From NCBI GenBank assembly GCA_035949375.1, contig DASZIG010000049.1, positions 1 through 64,000 of the forward strand: 64,000 nt of DNA, in the 5' to 3' direction. Numbering within the stretch: position 1 is the stretch's first letter; each line of letters starts with the position of its first letter. The DNA comes from Gp13-AA77 sp035949375 (GTDB lineage Bacteria; Acidobacteriota; Terriglobia; UBA7540). The translations under genes were made by a program, and so were the position numbers. Positions 34,301-41,894 of the stretch are shown piece by piece. The notes under the pieces were generated by a model, which saw only the letters and a list, made by a program, of their open reading frames with translations, was not told where the DNA came from and ran no database searches.

Positions 34301-34833
34301 GCCGCGGAAACCTGGAAGTTATCCGAGTAAGCGCCCGGCATGACCAACAGGAGCGACGTCAGGTTGCGATTGAGAACGGGAAGGCTCCCGAGCTCGTTGG
34401 TGGAGAGTGTTTCACTCACCTCCGCGCGATCCGTCTTGAGCAAGGGGATCTCACTCGTAACATTTACGGTGCTGCTGGCTTTGCCGATGACCAGTTTTGC
34501 GTCGACTCGCGTGGCGGCATCCACTTGGACCTCCGCGTCGGCCAGGAAGTTCCCGAACCCCGCGGCTGCGATGGTGACGCGATAGTGCCCCGCCAAGAGG
34601 TGCGTCTGAATGTAGTTTCCGTCGGAAATCGTTTGCACGTGGTAGTCAACACCGCGGTCCAAATCGCTGATGGTCACCGCGACCCCAGGAATTACGGCTC
34701 CGGCAGGGTCTGTGACCGTACCGAAGATGCTTCCGGAGACAGCCTGGCCAAGGCTGCGCCGAAAGGGTACAAGGCAGGCCAAGAGCCCTATGATTATGAT
34801 AAGAACCTCAGCCGTTTTCGCTCGTCGTTTCAT
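31390..34833 (-). CDS. TonB-dependent receptor, Oar-like, with carboxypeptidase-regulatory domain (locus 3)
   Basis: A 1147-residue receptor starting at the ATG at 34833, which has GGAGG seven to eleven bases before it. The in-frame codon at 34938 would add 35 basic residues before the signal and is not favoured. An N-terminal signal (AEVLIIIIGLLACLVPF) is followed by SGSIFGTVTDPAGAVIPGVAVTI, the regulatory beta domain. The plug includes NGFLLDGTTNQNPLLS, and the barrel ends QFGLHFRF with a terminal Phe. It heads the operon of the two-domain hydrolase and PIG-L deacetylase. An acylated or N-acetylated glycan is a reasonable guess for the ligand. Confidence 0.9.
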   Translation of the reverse strand: MKRRAKTAEVLIIIIGLLACLVPFRRSLGQAVSGSIFGTVTDPAGAVIPGVAVTISDLDRGVDYHVQTISDGNYIQTHLLAGHYRVTIAAAGFGNFLADAEVQVDAATRVDAKLVIGKASSTVNVTSEIPLLKTDRAEVSETLSTNELGSLPVLNRNLTSLLLVMPGAYSDNFQVSAAENPQSGLQIDVNGQNFTANGFLLDGTTNQNPLLSLPIVNPNLDSLQELKVTTSNYDAEFGSVSGALLQATTKSGTNQWHGSGFEYLQNNDLNSANPFTGLNPPTRWNQFGGSFGGPIKKDKIFFFVDYQGTRQRNGASDVTTVPTAAERGGNLQGLLGSYICSNGSVSASACASPLMVPTTEGGSVPAQGGMVFDPSTGNPDGSGREAYTTGGQVNVIPVSPPITNLMSYLPMPNTGAPGQIFNNYIGSGVELYDADQPDVRLDYNISAKASFFARYSLADFTIDAPAAFGAEAGGPALFNFAGQSMDRNQSLALGFTYTVSPTLVGEFRFGTFRYRIRVEPYGLGTDPATQAGLPGLNQGTEETSGMPAFYINGNGGFDFGYALGVNACNCPLKETENQFDWITNWTKEKGNHTIKWGAEIPRNQQQRIPSDEHRSGEITFTDTVTGNSTVDTLAGGNATTGAALASFMLAQPSAFDRIASGNYYPGLRQTNLFLYAQDTWRVSQKLTLSYGLRYENYLPQRAAKPGGTGMFDPDTGMEWAAGIGGIPLDLGVHPYNLGFEPRLGIAYQLRTNTVIRAGYGSSFNAAGYGAIFGQGAEYNPPALTVQSVPQVYSYSPDFNLLAGPPPPPYPPVGANGMYPLPDGVSPFNFFWPLSAYRVPQAYFWNLTAQHEFGRGLSLQVGYVGNVGRHLYLNPNMNQAVPGPGSLDSRRPFFAAYGLEQGIYYTCNCANSNYNALQVKLEKHASHGLDFTLNYTYSKALGIANFGGGGFDNADDWDASYGPLSFNSTHALTLTNVWQIPYGHGQRWGSSTSKAMDLILGGWSLDGITTLDSGRPFSPMVANAPLLNDTDFSGVRADIIGNPHVANQSAAEWYNPAAYSEPEQPYRDGTASADSLWGSAIYVFNLALDKTFVITEGKTLEFRWENFNAFNIDNYGLPANLIDVSGAGVITSTQVPMRQMQFGLHFRF

Positions 34834-35109
34834 GCTGCTTCCTCCTCCCTCCGGCACATCTCGATGTCGCTCTCGGCCATAATACCAGCTAACAGCCCGC
34901 TTCGATTTATGTTTTATGCCGATAGACTTAATCCGCATTACACCCGAGCCGGGCCGATTTGCGGACCCTCAGCGGCGCAGGAGGGGTCCGCCTACCCAAG
35001 GCTGTTGCGTGGCACACGGCGGGCGGGGAGATGACAACGCGGCCGTGCGATGCTGTGGATGGGGAGAACTAAGATGGCGGAGTCAGGCGTGATTCTCCGA
35101 AGGCTTCTC

Positions 35110-35385
35110 TCAAGTAAGGAAGGAGAATCGCCTGGCCAGTTGCATCAGTTTGAGCACGCGGTAAACGCTGACATTGACGCCACGCAGTACGACCTTGGAC
35201 GCTTTCTCGTCGGCTGCGCTCGCCAGGCTTTCCATCGCTCGAAGCGCTTTCGGACCGATGCGGAGCACCGATGAGAAATCCAAGACGACTTCGCACTGGG
35301 CGCCGTTGAGCTTTGCGAGGGCCTCTTTAAGGCCGGGTACGACGCCTTCCGGGCTGACTTTAAACGATAGGGAATTCGTTGCCAT
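35110..35385 (-). CDS. Small STAS-like protein
   Basis: A 91-residue protein starting at the ATG at 35385; the longer reading to 35484 overlaps adhE and is not favoured. The sequence has the STAS pattern: a beta strand, VVLDFSSVLRIGPKALRAMESL (the loop where anti-sigma antagonists carry their phosphorylated Ser, here SSVLRIGP), then KVVLRGVNVSVYRVLKLMQLARRF. Such proteins switch partners such as anti-sigma factors or transporters. No kinase or sigma factor is adjacent. It lies 44 bp after adhE and ends the wax-ester synthase/adhE transcript, so it may regulate it. Confidence 0.7.
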   Translation of the reverse strand: MATNSLSFKVSPEGVVPGLKEALAKLNGAQCEVVLDFSSVLRIGPKALRAMESLASAADEKASKVVLRGVNVSVYRVLKLMQLARRFSFLT

Positions 35386-35429
35386 GCGCGCACCGTCCTT
35401 GTTGTCGTCAGAAAGCCGTCTGCTGCCGG

Positions 35430-38048
35430 TCACGCGGCCTTCGTAGCCGCCTTCGCCGTGCCTCGCCCGCGGTAGGCCTCCCAAAACAAATCGGCCAGTT
35501 CACTGAGCAACGGCATGCGCGGGTTCGTCGGCCACGAGGGATCGTCGAAAGCGATCTTGACCAGATCGGGCACCGCCCGTTCGAACTCTTCCTTCGAGAT
35601 CCCGAGCTCGGCGATCGAGCGCGGAACCTCCAACCGGTCCAGCAGTTGTTCGGTCGCGGCCACAAGGTTCTTGACCTTTTCCGCGATCGTGTCGCCGCCG
35701 AGGCCGAGCAGGTCCGCCATCATCGCGTACTTCTTGTGCGCGGTGTACGCCCGCTGGTGCGGCGACGGCATGAACTTGGTCGGAACCGCAGCGTTATAGG
35801 CGATGACATGGGGCAGCATGAGCGCGTTGGCCCGGCCGTGCGCGATGCCAAATCGCGCGCCGAAAGCGTGAGCGAGCGCGTGATTCACGCCCACAGAGGC
35901 GTTCGAGAAGGCGAGGGCGGCGATACAGGCCGCGTTGTGCATCATGGTGCGCGCCTCTTCATCGCCGGGGTGCTCATACGCGATGGGCAGGTATTTGAAG
36001 ACGAGTCGAATCGCCTGCATGGCGTTGGCGTCGGTATAGGGCGAAGCATAAACCGATACTCCCGCCTCGAGCGCGTGGGTCAGGCAGTCGATGCCCGTGT
36101 CCGCCGTCAGGCCTTTGGGCATCGACAAGACAAACTGCGGATCGACGATTGCTACATCCGGGCTCAGCGAGTAGTCGGCGAGGGTGATCTTGCGCCCGCG
36201 CTCTTTATCGAGCAGAACGGCAAACGGGCTGACTTCGCTTCCGGTTCCGCTGGTGGTGGAGATGGCAATCAACCGCAGCCGGTTCGTTTTTTCGACCGGA
36301 TACTGGAACACTCGCTTGCGGATGTCCAGAAATGGCGCGCCCAGCTCGTCCAGGTCAGCCTCCGGCGATTCGTATTTAAGCTTCATGATCTTGGCCGCGT
36401 CAATCACCGAACCGCCGCCAAGAGCGATGATCTGGTCGGCCTTGTAGAACTGAAGCGCCTCGAGCCCCTGCATGACGACTTTCATTTCAGGCTCGGCTTC
36501 GGGAATGACCGTCACATGAACCATGGTTTGCGGCGGGAGGTTACGCCGGACTACGTCCACGTGGCCGATCTGCTCGAGGACGGGATTAGTGACAATGATG
36601 GTCGAGCGCGACGGGAACTGGCGCAGATTTTGCACGGCGTTCATGTTGAAGTAGATCTGATTCGGTACACGGAACCACATCGGGGCTTGTGTCCTCCTTG
36701 CGACCCGCTTGATGTTCAGATAGTGATACACGTTCACGTTGTCGGTCGTGCTGTTGCCCCCGCCCGTTCCACATCCGAACGACAGGGTAGGCACCATGTC
36801 GTTGTAAATGCCGCCGATCGCCCCGATCGATCCCGGCGAATTCACAATGATCCGCCCCGCATTGATCACCTCGCTGAACTTCCGGATCACCTCGTCGTTA
36901 CGCGAGAAGACCACCGCGGTATGCCCGAGCCCGCCCAGATGATTTACGTCGACGCACACCTTGAGCGCTTCATCGACCGACTTCGCCCGATAGACCGCCA
37001 GCAGCGGAAATAGTTTCTCGACCGACAACGGATGTTCGCGACCCACGCCGTGAATCGGCGCCATCAGGAGTTTGGTGTCCGGCTTCACGGCGAGACCGAC
37101 CGCGCGGGCAATGTCGACGGCCTTCTGGCCAACGGCCATGGGGCGCTGGAATCCGGTTTCCGGATCGATCAGCGTGCGTCCGAGCAGCTCTGCCTCCTTT
37201 TCATTGCAGATATGAGTGCCGAGCTCGGCGAATTTCTTCAGCACGCGATCGTAGATCTCGTCGTCAATCACCACCGTCTGCTCCGAGGCGCAAATGGTCC
37301 CGTTATCGAACGTCTTGGACGTGATGATGTCCACGACCGCCATGTCGAGGTCCGCCGTCTTTTCGAGATAGACGGGAGTATTGCCGGCGCCCACGCCCAG
37401 GGCCGGCTTTCCGGAGCTGTAGGCGGCCTTGACCACACCAGGCCCCCCCGTCGCATCGATCAGGCGGACATCCTTGTGGTGCATCAGGTAGGCATTGTCC
37501 GCCAGGGTGGATGATTCGACGCAAGTGAAAACGCCTTCGGGCGCGCCGTGTTTCAGCGCCGTCTCAGCCATGATCCGCACGGCCTCGTGGCAGCAATGCC
37601 AGGCCTTCGGGTGGGGGCTGAAAACCATCGCATTCCTCGTCTTGATGGCCATGATGCACTTGAAAATGACGGTCGCCGTCGGGTTTGTGATCGGCGTGAG
37701 CGAGAAGATGACCCCGATCGGTTCGGCTACCTCGACCAGACCACGCTCCGGAAACTCTCGAATGACGCCGACGGTAGGCTTGTCTTTGACGTAGTTATAG
37801 ACGAACTCCGCCGCCACCATGTTCTTGATGGCCTTATCTTCCAGAACGCCAAGCTTGGTCTCCTCGATGGCCAGCCGCGCCAGATACTGGGCCTGCTCCA
37901 TCGCCGCCGAGACCATCGGCTTCACGATGCGATCGACTTCCTCTTGGGTGTATTGAGTGAAGACGGCCGCGGCGGTTTTGGCCTGGTGCACCAGTCGCTC
38001 GAGGTAAGCGATCCGCTCTTCACTGAGGCTTGCCGCTTCTTGTGTCAT
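35430..38048 (-). CDS. adhE: Bifunctional acetaldehyde-CoA/alcohol dehydrogenase
   Basis: An 872-residue fusion that interconverts acetyl-CoA, acetaldehyde and ethanol with NAD(H). The N-terminal half is the acylating aldehyde dehydrogenase, with PITNPT near 119-124, GVGAGNTP at 218-225 and catalytic Cys253 in DNGTICASE. The C-terminal half (from about 450) is an iron-dependent alcohol dehydrogenase, with LGGGSVIDAAKIMK and the His-rich metal block NHALAHAFGARFGIAHG. Length matches AdhE. It follows the wax-ester synthase by 12 bp. It may serve fermentative redox balance or oxidise acetaldehyde from the DeoC reaction encoded 20 kb away. Confidence 0.95.
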   Translation of the reverse strand: MTQEAASLSEERIAYLERLVHQAKTAAAVFTQYTQEEVDRIVKPMVSAAMEQAQYLARLAIEETKLGVLEDKAIKNMVAAEFVYNYVKDKPTVGVIREFPERGLVEVAEPIGVIFSLTPITNPTATVIFKCIMAIKTRNAMVFSPHPKAWHCCHEAVRIMAETALKHGAPEGVFTCVESSTLADNAYLMHHKDVRLIDATGGPGVVKAAYSSGKPALGVGAGNTPVYLEKTADLDMAVVDIITSKTFDNGTICASEQTVVIDDEIYDRVLKKFAELGTHICNEKEAELLGRTLIDPETGFQRPMAVGQKAVDIARAVGLAVKPDTKLLMAPIHGVGREHPLSVEKLFPLLAVYRAKSVDEALKVCVDVNHLGGLGHTAVVFSRNDEVIRKFSEVINAGRIIVNSPGSIGAIGGIYNDMVPTLSFGCGTGGGNSTTDNVNVYHYLNIKRVARRTQAPMWFRVPNQIYFNMNAVQNLRQFPSRSTIIVTNPVLEQIGHVDVVRRNLPPQTMVHVTVIPEAEPEMKVVMQGLEALQFYKADQIIALGGGSVIDAAKIMKLKYESPEADLDELGAPFLDIRKRVFQYPVEKTNRLRLIAISTTSGTGSEVSPFAVLLDKERGRKITLADYSLSPDVAIVDPQFVLSMPKGLTADTGIDCLTHALEAGVSVYASPYTDANAMQAIRLVFKYLPIAYEHPGDEEARTMMHNAACIAALAFSNASVGVNHALAHAFGARFGIAHGRANALMLPHVIAYNAAVPTKFMPSPHQRAYTAHKKYAMMADLLGLGGDTIAEKVKNLVAATEQLLDRLEVPRSIAELGISKEEFERAVPDLVKIAFDDPSWPTNPRMPLLSELADLFWEAYRGRGTAKAATKAA

Positions 38049-38060
38049 GCTTACGTCCTC

Positions 38061-39674
38061 TCAAACTCCAGGGTGCGCCGGGGCCGGCGGAACGAATACA
38101 GGATGCGGAGCCGGCTCAGGGCCGGCGGCCTTCGCTCGCTGCTTTCGGGGCTTGCCCGCAGCGCTTACGGGGCGCCCAGCCGCTTGGGTAGGCTTCACTC
38201 CTGCGGCCAGCCGGAGTTCCTCGAACGAGTCACGGACAAAGTCGCGCAGACGGCGGACGTCGGGAGCAGCCTGGGCGTCCGCGATGAGTCCAAAACAAAG
38301 CTTGGTGTCATAGCTCTGCACCGCGCATCCGACACCCAGGTCCCAGCCGGTCGGGACCTGCGGATAGGAGGAAAGCATCCGTTGTCCGGCAGCATAAAGG
38401 GGCACCGGCGACCCGGGTACATTCGTGCAGATCATGTTGAAAAGGGACACCGGCAGGATCAACTCGGGTATCCCGCGCCAGAGCAACGCTTGCAAGGGAG
38501 TTGGCATGGCGGCGATCCAGCTTGCGGCCAGAGCAACGACCCCCGCCGCTCCGGCGTGCTTCATAACGCTCATCCGTTCTGTGACCGCGTGCATCAGGTG
38601 GATCGGGCTGCGCACGTCAAGGGGTAGGGCGACTGGCAGGAAAGAAATCTGATTGCCAAGACCGCCGCCTGAACCGCCATTACGAAGACTGACCGGGCAC
38701 ACGATTCGCACGAAACGATTCACGGTGCTCTCCCCGTGCAGCTTCACGTACCGGGATAAGGCGCGCGTGACTACCGTGAGAATGACGTCGTTCAGCGTGC
38801 CGCCGACAACTTCCCGCACGGCCTGCGCCTCGGCAAGGTCCACTTCCGCCCAGCAGAATTTCCGCTCGCTGCCGCAGGGCTTGTTGAACGGCAGCCTCTC
38901 AACTGAAACGGCCAGCTCGGGAAGCAGGTCGCCAAGACCCGTGAAGCCGCCCAGCATCCGCCCGCTGAAAAGACCCTCGGCGAAACCGACCACTCCCTTC
39001 TCAGCCACCTCCAGATTACGGAGCGTGCCGTCGACCATATCGGAGATCAAATTCGTGAGACTCGGACCCGGAGCTTTGGGGTGTGGCTTTGAAAGAACCG
39101 GCTTGCCCGCGGCTCGATGCCCGCGAGGCGTGGTATCCAACACGAAGCTGAGCAACCCAGTGCCCGAAACGCCATCGGCCAAGGCGTGGTGCAGGCGCCA
39201 GATCAGGGCGCCGCGCCCCCCCTTCAGTCCGTCCACCACGTGGACGTCCCATAGCGGCTTACTGCGGTCCATCGTCTGGCTGAGAATCCGCCCGGCCAGG
39301 TCCTCCAATTCGGCCTCACCCCCTGGACGCTCGAGTCGGACCGGGAAGATATGCCGGTGGATGTCGAAGTCGGGGTCGTCCTCCCAGGTCGGCAGGCCGA
39401 CGTTGAAGGCCGGCATCACGACCTTTTGCCGGTAGCGCGGGATCAGGGGCAGCTTGCGCTCGACGCTGGCTACGAACGGCTCGAACGGTATGGCCCCCTC
39501 GAAGATGGATACGCTCGCGATGCCCAGGGGAATCTCCGGGCGTTCGAGATATAAGAAGGCCGCGTCTACGGATGAGAGATGATGGTGCCCAGCCGACCCC
39601 TCCGCACCTTCCTGCCGTCCAGGGCGGCGTCCGTTCCCGTTCTGCTTCACATTTACTCTCCGAGTCCCGGGCAT
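38061..39674 (-). CDS. Wax ester synthase/diacylglycerol acyltransferase (WS/DGAT)
   Basis: A 537-residue acyltransferase that esterifies a long-chain alcohol or diacylglycerol with acyl-CoA. The condensation-type active site HHALADG lies near residues 160-166 in LIWRLHHALADGVSG. Other family segments are LSSVDAAFLYLERPEIP at the N-terminus, LNDVILTVVTRALSRY and NMICTNVPGSPVPLYAAG. The ATG at 39674 follows GAGAGG; the upstream TTG at 39704 has no comparable site. The tail is rich in Lys, Ala and Pro. It is first in a transcript with adhE and the STAS-like gene, behind a CRP-type site. Confidence 0.92.
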   Translation of the reverse strand: MPGTRRVNVKQNGNGRRPGRQEGAEGSAGHHHLSSVDAAFLYLERPEIPLGIASVSIFEGAIPFEPFVASVERKLPLIPRYRQKVVMPAFNVGLPTWEDDPDFDIHRHIFPVRLERPGGEAELEDLAGRILSQTMDRSKPLWDVHVVDGLKGGRGALIWRLHHALADGVSGTGLLSFVLDTTPRGHRAAGKPVLSKPHPKAPGPSLTNLISDMVDGTLRNLEVAEKGVVGFAEGLFSGRMLGGFTGLGDLLPELAVSVERLPFNKPCGSERKFCWAEVDLAEAQAVREVVGGTLNDVILTVVTRALSRYVKLHGESTVNRFVRIVCPVSLRNGGSGGGLGNQISFLPVALPLDVRSPIHLMHAVTERMSVMKHAGAAGVVALAASWIAAMPTPLQALLWRGIPELILPVSLFNMICTNVPGSPVPLYAAGQRMLSSYPQVPTGWDLGVGCAVQSYDTKLCFGLIADAQAAPDVRRLRDFVRDSFEELRLAAGVKPTQAAGRPVSAAGKPRKQRAKAAGPEPAPHPVFVPPAPAHPGV

Positions 39675-39718
39675 GAAAGTCCCTCTCTTCTTGAACTTGC
39701 ACAAACCGTCCTTGTCCT

Positions 39719-39760
39719 TGATAACCCGCGTAACGATCCACGAATGTGACTAAACTCACA
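39719..39760 (-). promoter_or_regulatory. CRP-type site and promoter of the WS/DGAT-adhE operon
   Basis: TGTGA-CTAAAC-TCACA at 39745-39760 matches the CRP-family consensus TGTGA-N6-TCACA in all ten arm bases. On the minus strand TTATCA at 39719-39724 lies about 30 bases downstream of the site centre, the geometry of a class II activated promoter. The WS/DGAT ATG is 45 bases farther on. Confidence 0.65.
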
Positions 39761-39880
39761 AGGCCCTGTGATTTTCGCCCCGTAGCACGGCCTGCCTTGG
39801 TTCAAGCACGGGTGATCGTCGAAGCTATCTTATTCCCCATCTGGTGATTACGAGCCGCAGGAGCGGTGGTGCTCGGGGCG

Positions 39881-39920
39881 GTTCGGTTGGGTTCGGTCGG
39901 GTTCGGTTGGGCTCGCCTAC
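39881..39920. repeat. 10-bp tandem repeat, about 3.5 copies
   Basis: GTTCGGTTGG at 39881, GTTCGGTCGG at 39891, GTTCGGTTGG at 39901 and a degenerate fourth unit at 39911. It lies outside genes. A simple slippage repeat is the plain reading. Confidence 0.85.
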
Positions 39921-40010
39921 CCGTTTGCTCGTCGCCTTATTGATTACAAATTGCCGGAAGGACGGATGTCTCGCCTGGATTAAGCTCAGACTTGTGATCG
40001 CCGGTGCGAA

Positions 40011-40030
40011 GGGCGGCCGGGCGGCCGCCC
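40011..40030 (-). terminator. GC-rich hairpin downstream of the phasin-like gene
   Basis: GGGCGGCC and GGCCGCCC form a perfect 8-bp stem with a GGGC loop, 38 bp beyond the stop of the phasin-like gene. No T tract follows on either strand, so it could be a terminator lacking the tail or simply a stable 3' end. Confidence 0.4.
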
Positions 40031-40067
40031 TCAAGCACCGAATGTGGTAGGAAACAGATCAGCGGAC

Positions 40068-40985
40068 TCAGGCCGCGGCCGCTTCCATGTGGGCTTTCTT
40101 GCCCCTTGCAGGACGGTGGGCGACCTTGCGCCCTTCCGCCGGCGCCGCGTTTCTGATCGGCTTGACCGCGAGGTCCATTAACGATTTCTGGGCTGTGGCC
40201 AGATTGTGGACGCTCTTTTCGGTCAACTCCGCAAAGGACGTGCGCGGCTTCTTGTGGGCAGCCTCGGGGCGCTCAACAACTTCCCCTACGGCCTCGAGTT
40301 GCTGAATGGCCAGTTCCAGCAGCCTCTTTTGGGCGTCGAGGTACTTCTCCACGCCCTCCCGCGCCAGGCGGGATATCATCTTGGACCGCTCACCCACATG
40401 CTCGTGGCCGTCCTTACCACCACGGAAAGCTGCGTTCACCTCCTCGGTGGCAAGGTCAAGGAACATCTTCTCGGTGTCGACAAGGTCCTCGATTCCACGC
40501 CGTGCCATCTCGACCACGGCGTCGATCGCTTTCAGAGCCTTGCCTTCACGAACGGATTCGGTAACCGCGTGGGTCTGCTCGGCAGCCGCGTCCAGCAGCC
40601 GCTTTTGCAAGCCGACGAGCGTCTCCACCCGATGGCGGAAAACATCCGCAACGCCGTGGGCGGCCATCGGCAGGCGCAGCCCTTTCTTCACGCCATCTAC
40701 CGCCAGCGCGGTCTCACCCGCGGCGAAGTCCAGCAGGATCTTTCCGGCAGTGGTGACGCTCTCAACGCCTTTATCGGCGATCTTGGTCAGGGTGGCGACC
40801 GGCCGGAAGCCCGGGTCGCTCAGGCGCTCCCGAATCATACCGATCATCAACGCGTTCTGTTGGGCCGTGAGATCCAGCACGATCTTCTGCGCGGCCACGA
40901 AACTCTCAATCCCTTGACGGGCCCAACCCATCAGTGGATTTGTGGACGAGGCAGCCCGGGGTGCCGCTTTCATTTTGGTGGGCAT
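40068..40985 (-). CDS. Phasin-like protein with six repeats
   Basis: A 305-residue Ala-rich helical protein. It contains six repeats spaced 45-48 residues apart, with consensus G-[IV]-E-x4-AQK-x-LLDLA. They begin at 25 (GIESFVAAQK), 73 (GVESVTTAGK), 119 (RVETLVGLQK), 164 (GIEDLVDTEK), 211 (GVEKYLDAQK) and 258 (SVHNLATAQK). Amphipathic helices of this kind are found in phasins that coat polyhydroxyalkanoate granules. The tail is Lys/Arg-rich. The ATG at 40985 has AGAGGAG about 10 bases upstream. It is divergent from phaR with PhaR-type boxes between, which supports a granule role. Ordinary phasins carry one such domain, so the array is unusual. No PHA synthase is in the window. Confidence 0.7.
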   Translation of the reverse strand: MPTKMKAAPRAASSTNPLMGWARQGIESFVAAQKIVLDLTAQQNALMIGMIRERLSDPGFRPVATLTKIADKGVESVTTAGKILLDFAAGETALAVDGVKKGLRLPMAAHGVADVFRHRVETLVGLQKRLLDAAAEQTHAVTESVREGKALKAIDAVVEMARRGIEDLVDTEKMFLDLATEEVNAAFRGGKDGHEHVGERSKMISRLAREGVEKYLDAQKRLLELAIQQLEAVGEVVERPEAAHKKPRTSFAELTEKSVHNLATAQKSLMDLAVKPIRNAAPAEGRKVAHRPARGKKAHMEAAAA

Positions 40986-41013
40986 TGGTTTATTTCTCCT
41001 CTCGCTCTACGGT

Positions 41014-41044
41014 ATACTGCATTGCAGTCACTGCGCTGCAGTAT
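41014..41044. promoter_or_regulatory. Two CTGC-N3-GCAG boxes, likely PhaR operators
   Basis: CTGC-ATT-GCAG at 41017-41027 and CTGC-GCT-GCAG at 41031-41041 stand side by side, inside an outer pair ATACTGCA/TGCAGTAT (41014-41021 and 41037-41044). CTGC-N3/4-GCAG is the site I recall for Paracoccus PhaR. They lie 32 bp upstream of the phasin-like start and 83 bp upstream of phaR. Confidence 0.75.
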
Positions 41045-41123
41045 CCAAATTCAATCTACGGCTGCGCGCAGACCGATGTCAAGTAAAATCTAAGGTGGGC
41101 TAAAAATATTTTTCGAGGCGCTC

Positions 41124-41657
41124 GTGACTAGGCGGAATGTGCTGATTCGGCGATACAACGACCGGCGATTGTATGACACGAGCGTCAGCAGTTACGTGAA
41201 GCTCGAAGACATCGCTGGTATGGTCCGGGAGGGAATCGACGTGAAGGTTGTGGACGCCCGCTCCGGCCGGGACCTGACCTCCGTGGTTCTTACGCAGATC
41301 GTCGTGGAGGACGCTCGCGACCGCCGGACCGCCCTGCCGCTCGAGTTGTTGCGGCAACTTGTGCAGGCGTCTGACCATGCCACCCACGATTTCGTGTCCT
41401 CGTACTTGAACAATGCTTTCGAGCTTTACCAGAAGACGCAAGGGGCCATTCGCAGCCGGCTGTCCAACGCCCAGACTGCCGTCTCGAACCCGTTCGATTT
41501 CGTGCGCAGCCTCCTTCCCTCGCCAACGGGGCCCGCCGCGCAGGACGCCGGAGAAATCGAGAGACTCCGCCAGCAGGTGAAGGACTTGGAAGCGCAACTA
41601 GCGGCGCGACGCAAACCCAGGCGCCGGACGCGCACGGCAACCAAACAGTCGGACTAG
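41124..41657 (+). CDS. phaR: Polyhydroxyalkanoate synthesis repressor PhaR
   Basis: A 177-residue regulator of PHA granule proteins. The N-terminal PHB/PHA accumulation DNA-binding domain is plain: RRNVLIRRYNDRRLYDTSVSSYVKLEDIAGMVREG, then VVDARSGRDLTSVVLTQIVVE. The middle FVSSYLNNAFELYQKTQGAIRSRL matches the PhaR C-terminal helices, and the end is basic. In known systems PhaR represses phasin genes and is released when it binds nascent PHA. It starts at the GTG at 41124 with GAGGCG just upstream and faces the phasin-like gene across two matching operator boxes. Confidence 0.92.
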   Translation: MTRRNVLIRRYNDRRLYDTSVSSYVKLEDIAGMVREGIDVKVVDARSGRDLTSVVLTQIVVEDARDRRTALPLELLRQLVQASDHATHDFVSSYLNNAFELYQKTQGAIRSRLSNAQTAVSNPFDFVRSLLPSPTGPAAQDAGEIERLRQQVKDLEAQLAARRKPRRRTRTATKQSD

Positions 41658-41795
41658 CATTTCCTTCGCCTGGCCCCCCGATTCCCATCCGCAAACCGAA
41701 ATCCGGAACCGGAAGCTCAAGGCGCGCACAGCCCGGCCCGAACGCTGCACCTCAGACAATGTGTTTCCGACCGTCAGACCCACCTTTCTCTCTGT

Positions 41796-41849
41796 CTTAC
41801 CGCCCGGTAAGATATCGCTTGCGAGTTATCTTACCTCGCGGTAAGATAT
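41796..41849. promoter_or_regulatory. Two palindromic TetR-type operators
   Basis: TCTTACC-GCCC-GGTAAGA at 41796-41813 and TATCTTACC-TCGC-GGTAAGATA at 41828-41849 share the core TCTTACC-N4-GGTAAGA. Core starts are 34 bp apart and lie 46-99 bp upstream of the tetR-family ATG, so autoregulation is likely. Confidence 0.75.
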
Positions 41850-41894
41850 AGCCGGTGTCGCCGTGCTCCACCGGCGGGATCGAACTGGATCGTC

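Larger units (their letters stand above)
39675..40067. other. Gene-free gap between WS/DGAT and phasin-like gene
   Basis: A 393-bp gap with no convincing gene. It holds a CRP-type palindrome (39745-39760), a 10-bp tandem repeat (39881-39920) and a GC-rich hairpin (40011-40030). Confidence 0.6.

Noticed and set aside
35379..37013. Long plus-strand frame opposite adhE (544 codons)
   Set aside because: Antisense shadow of a well-conserved enzyme gene.
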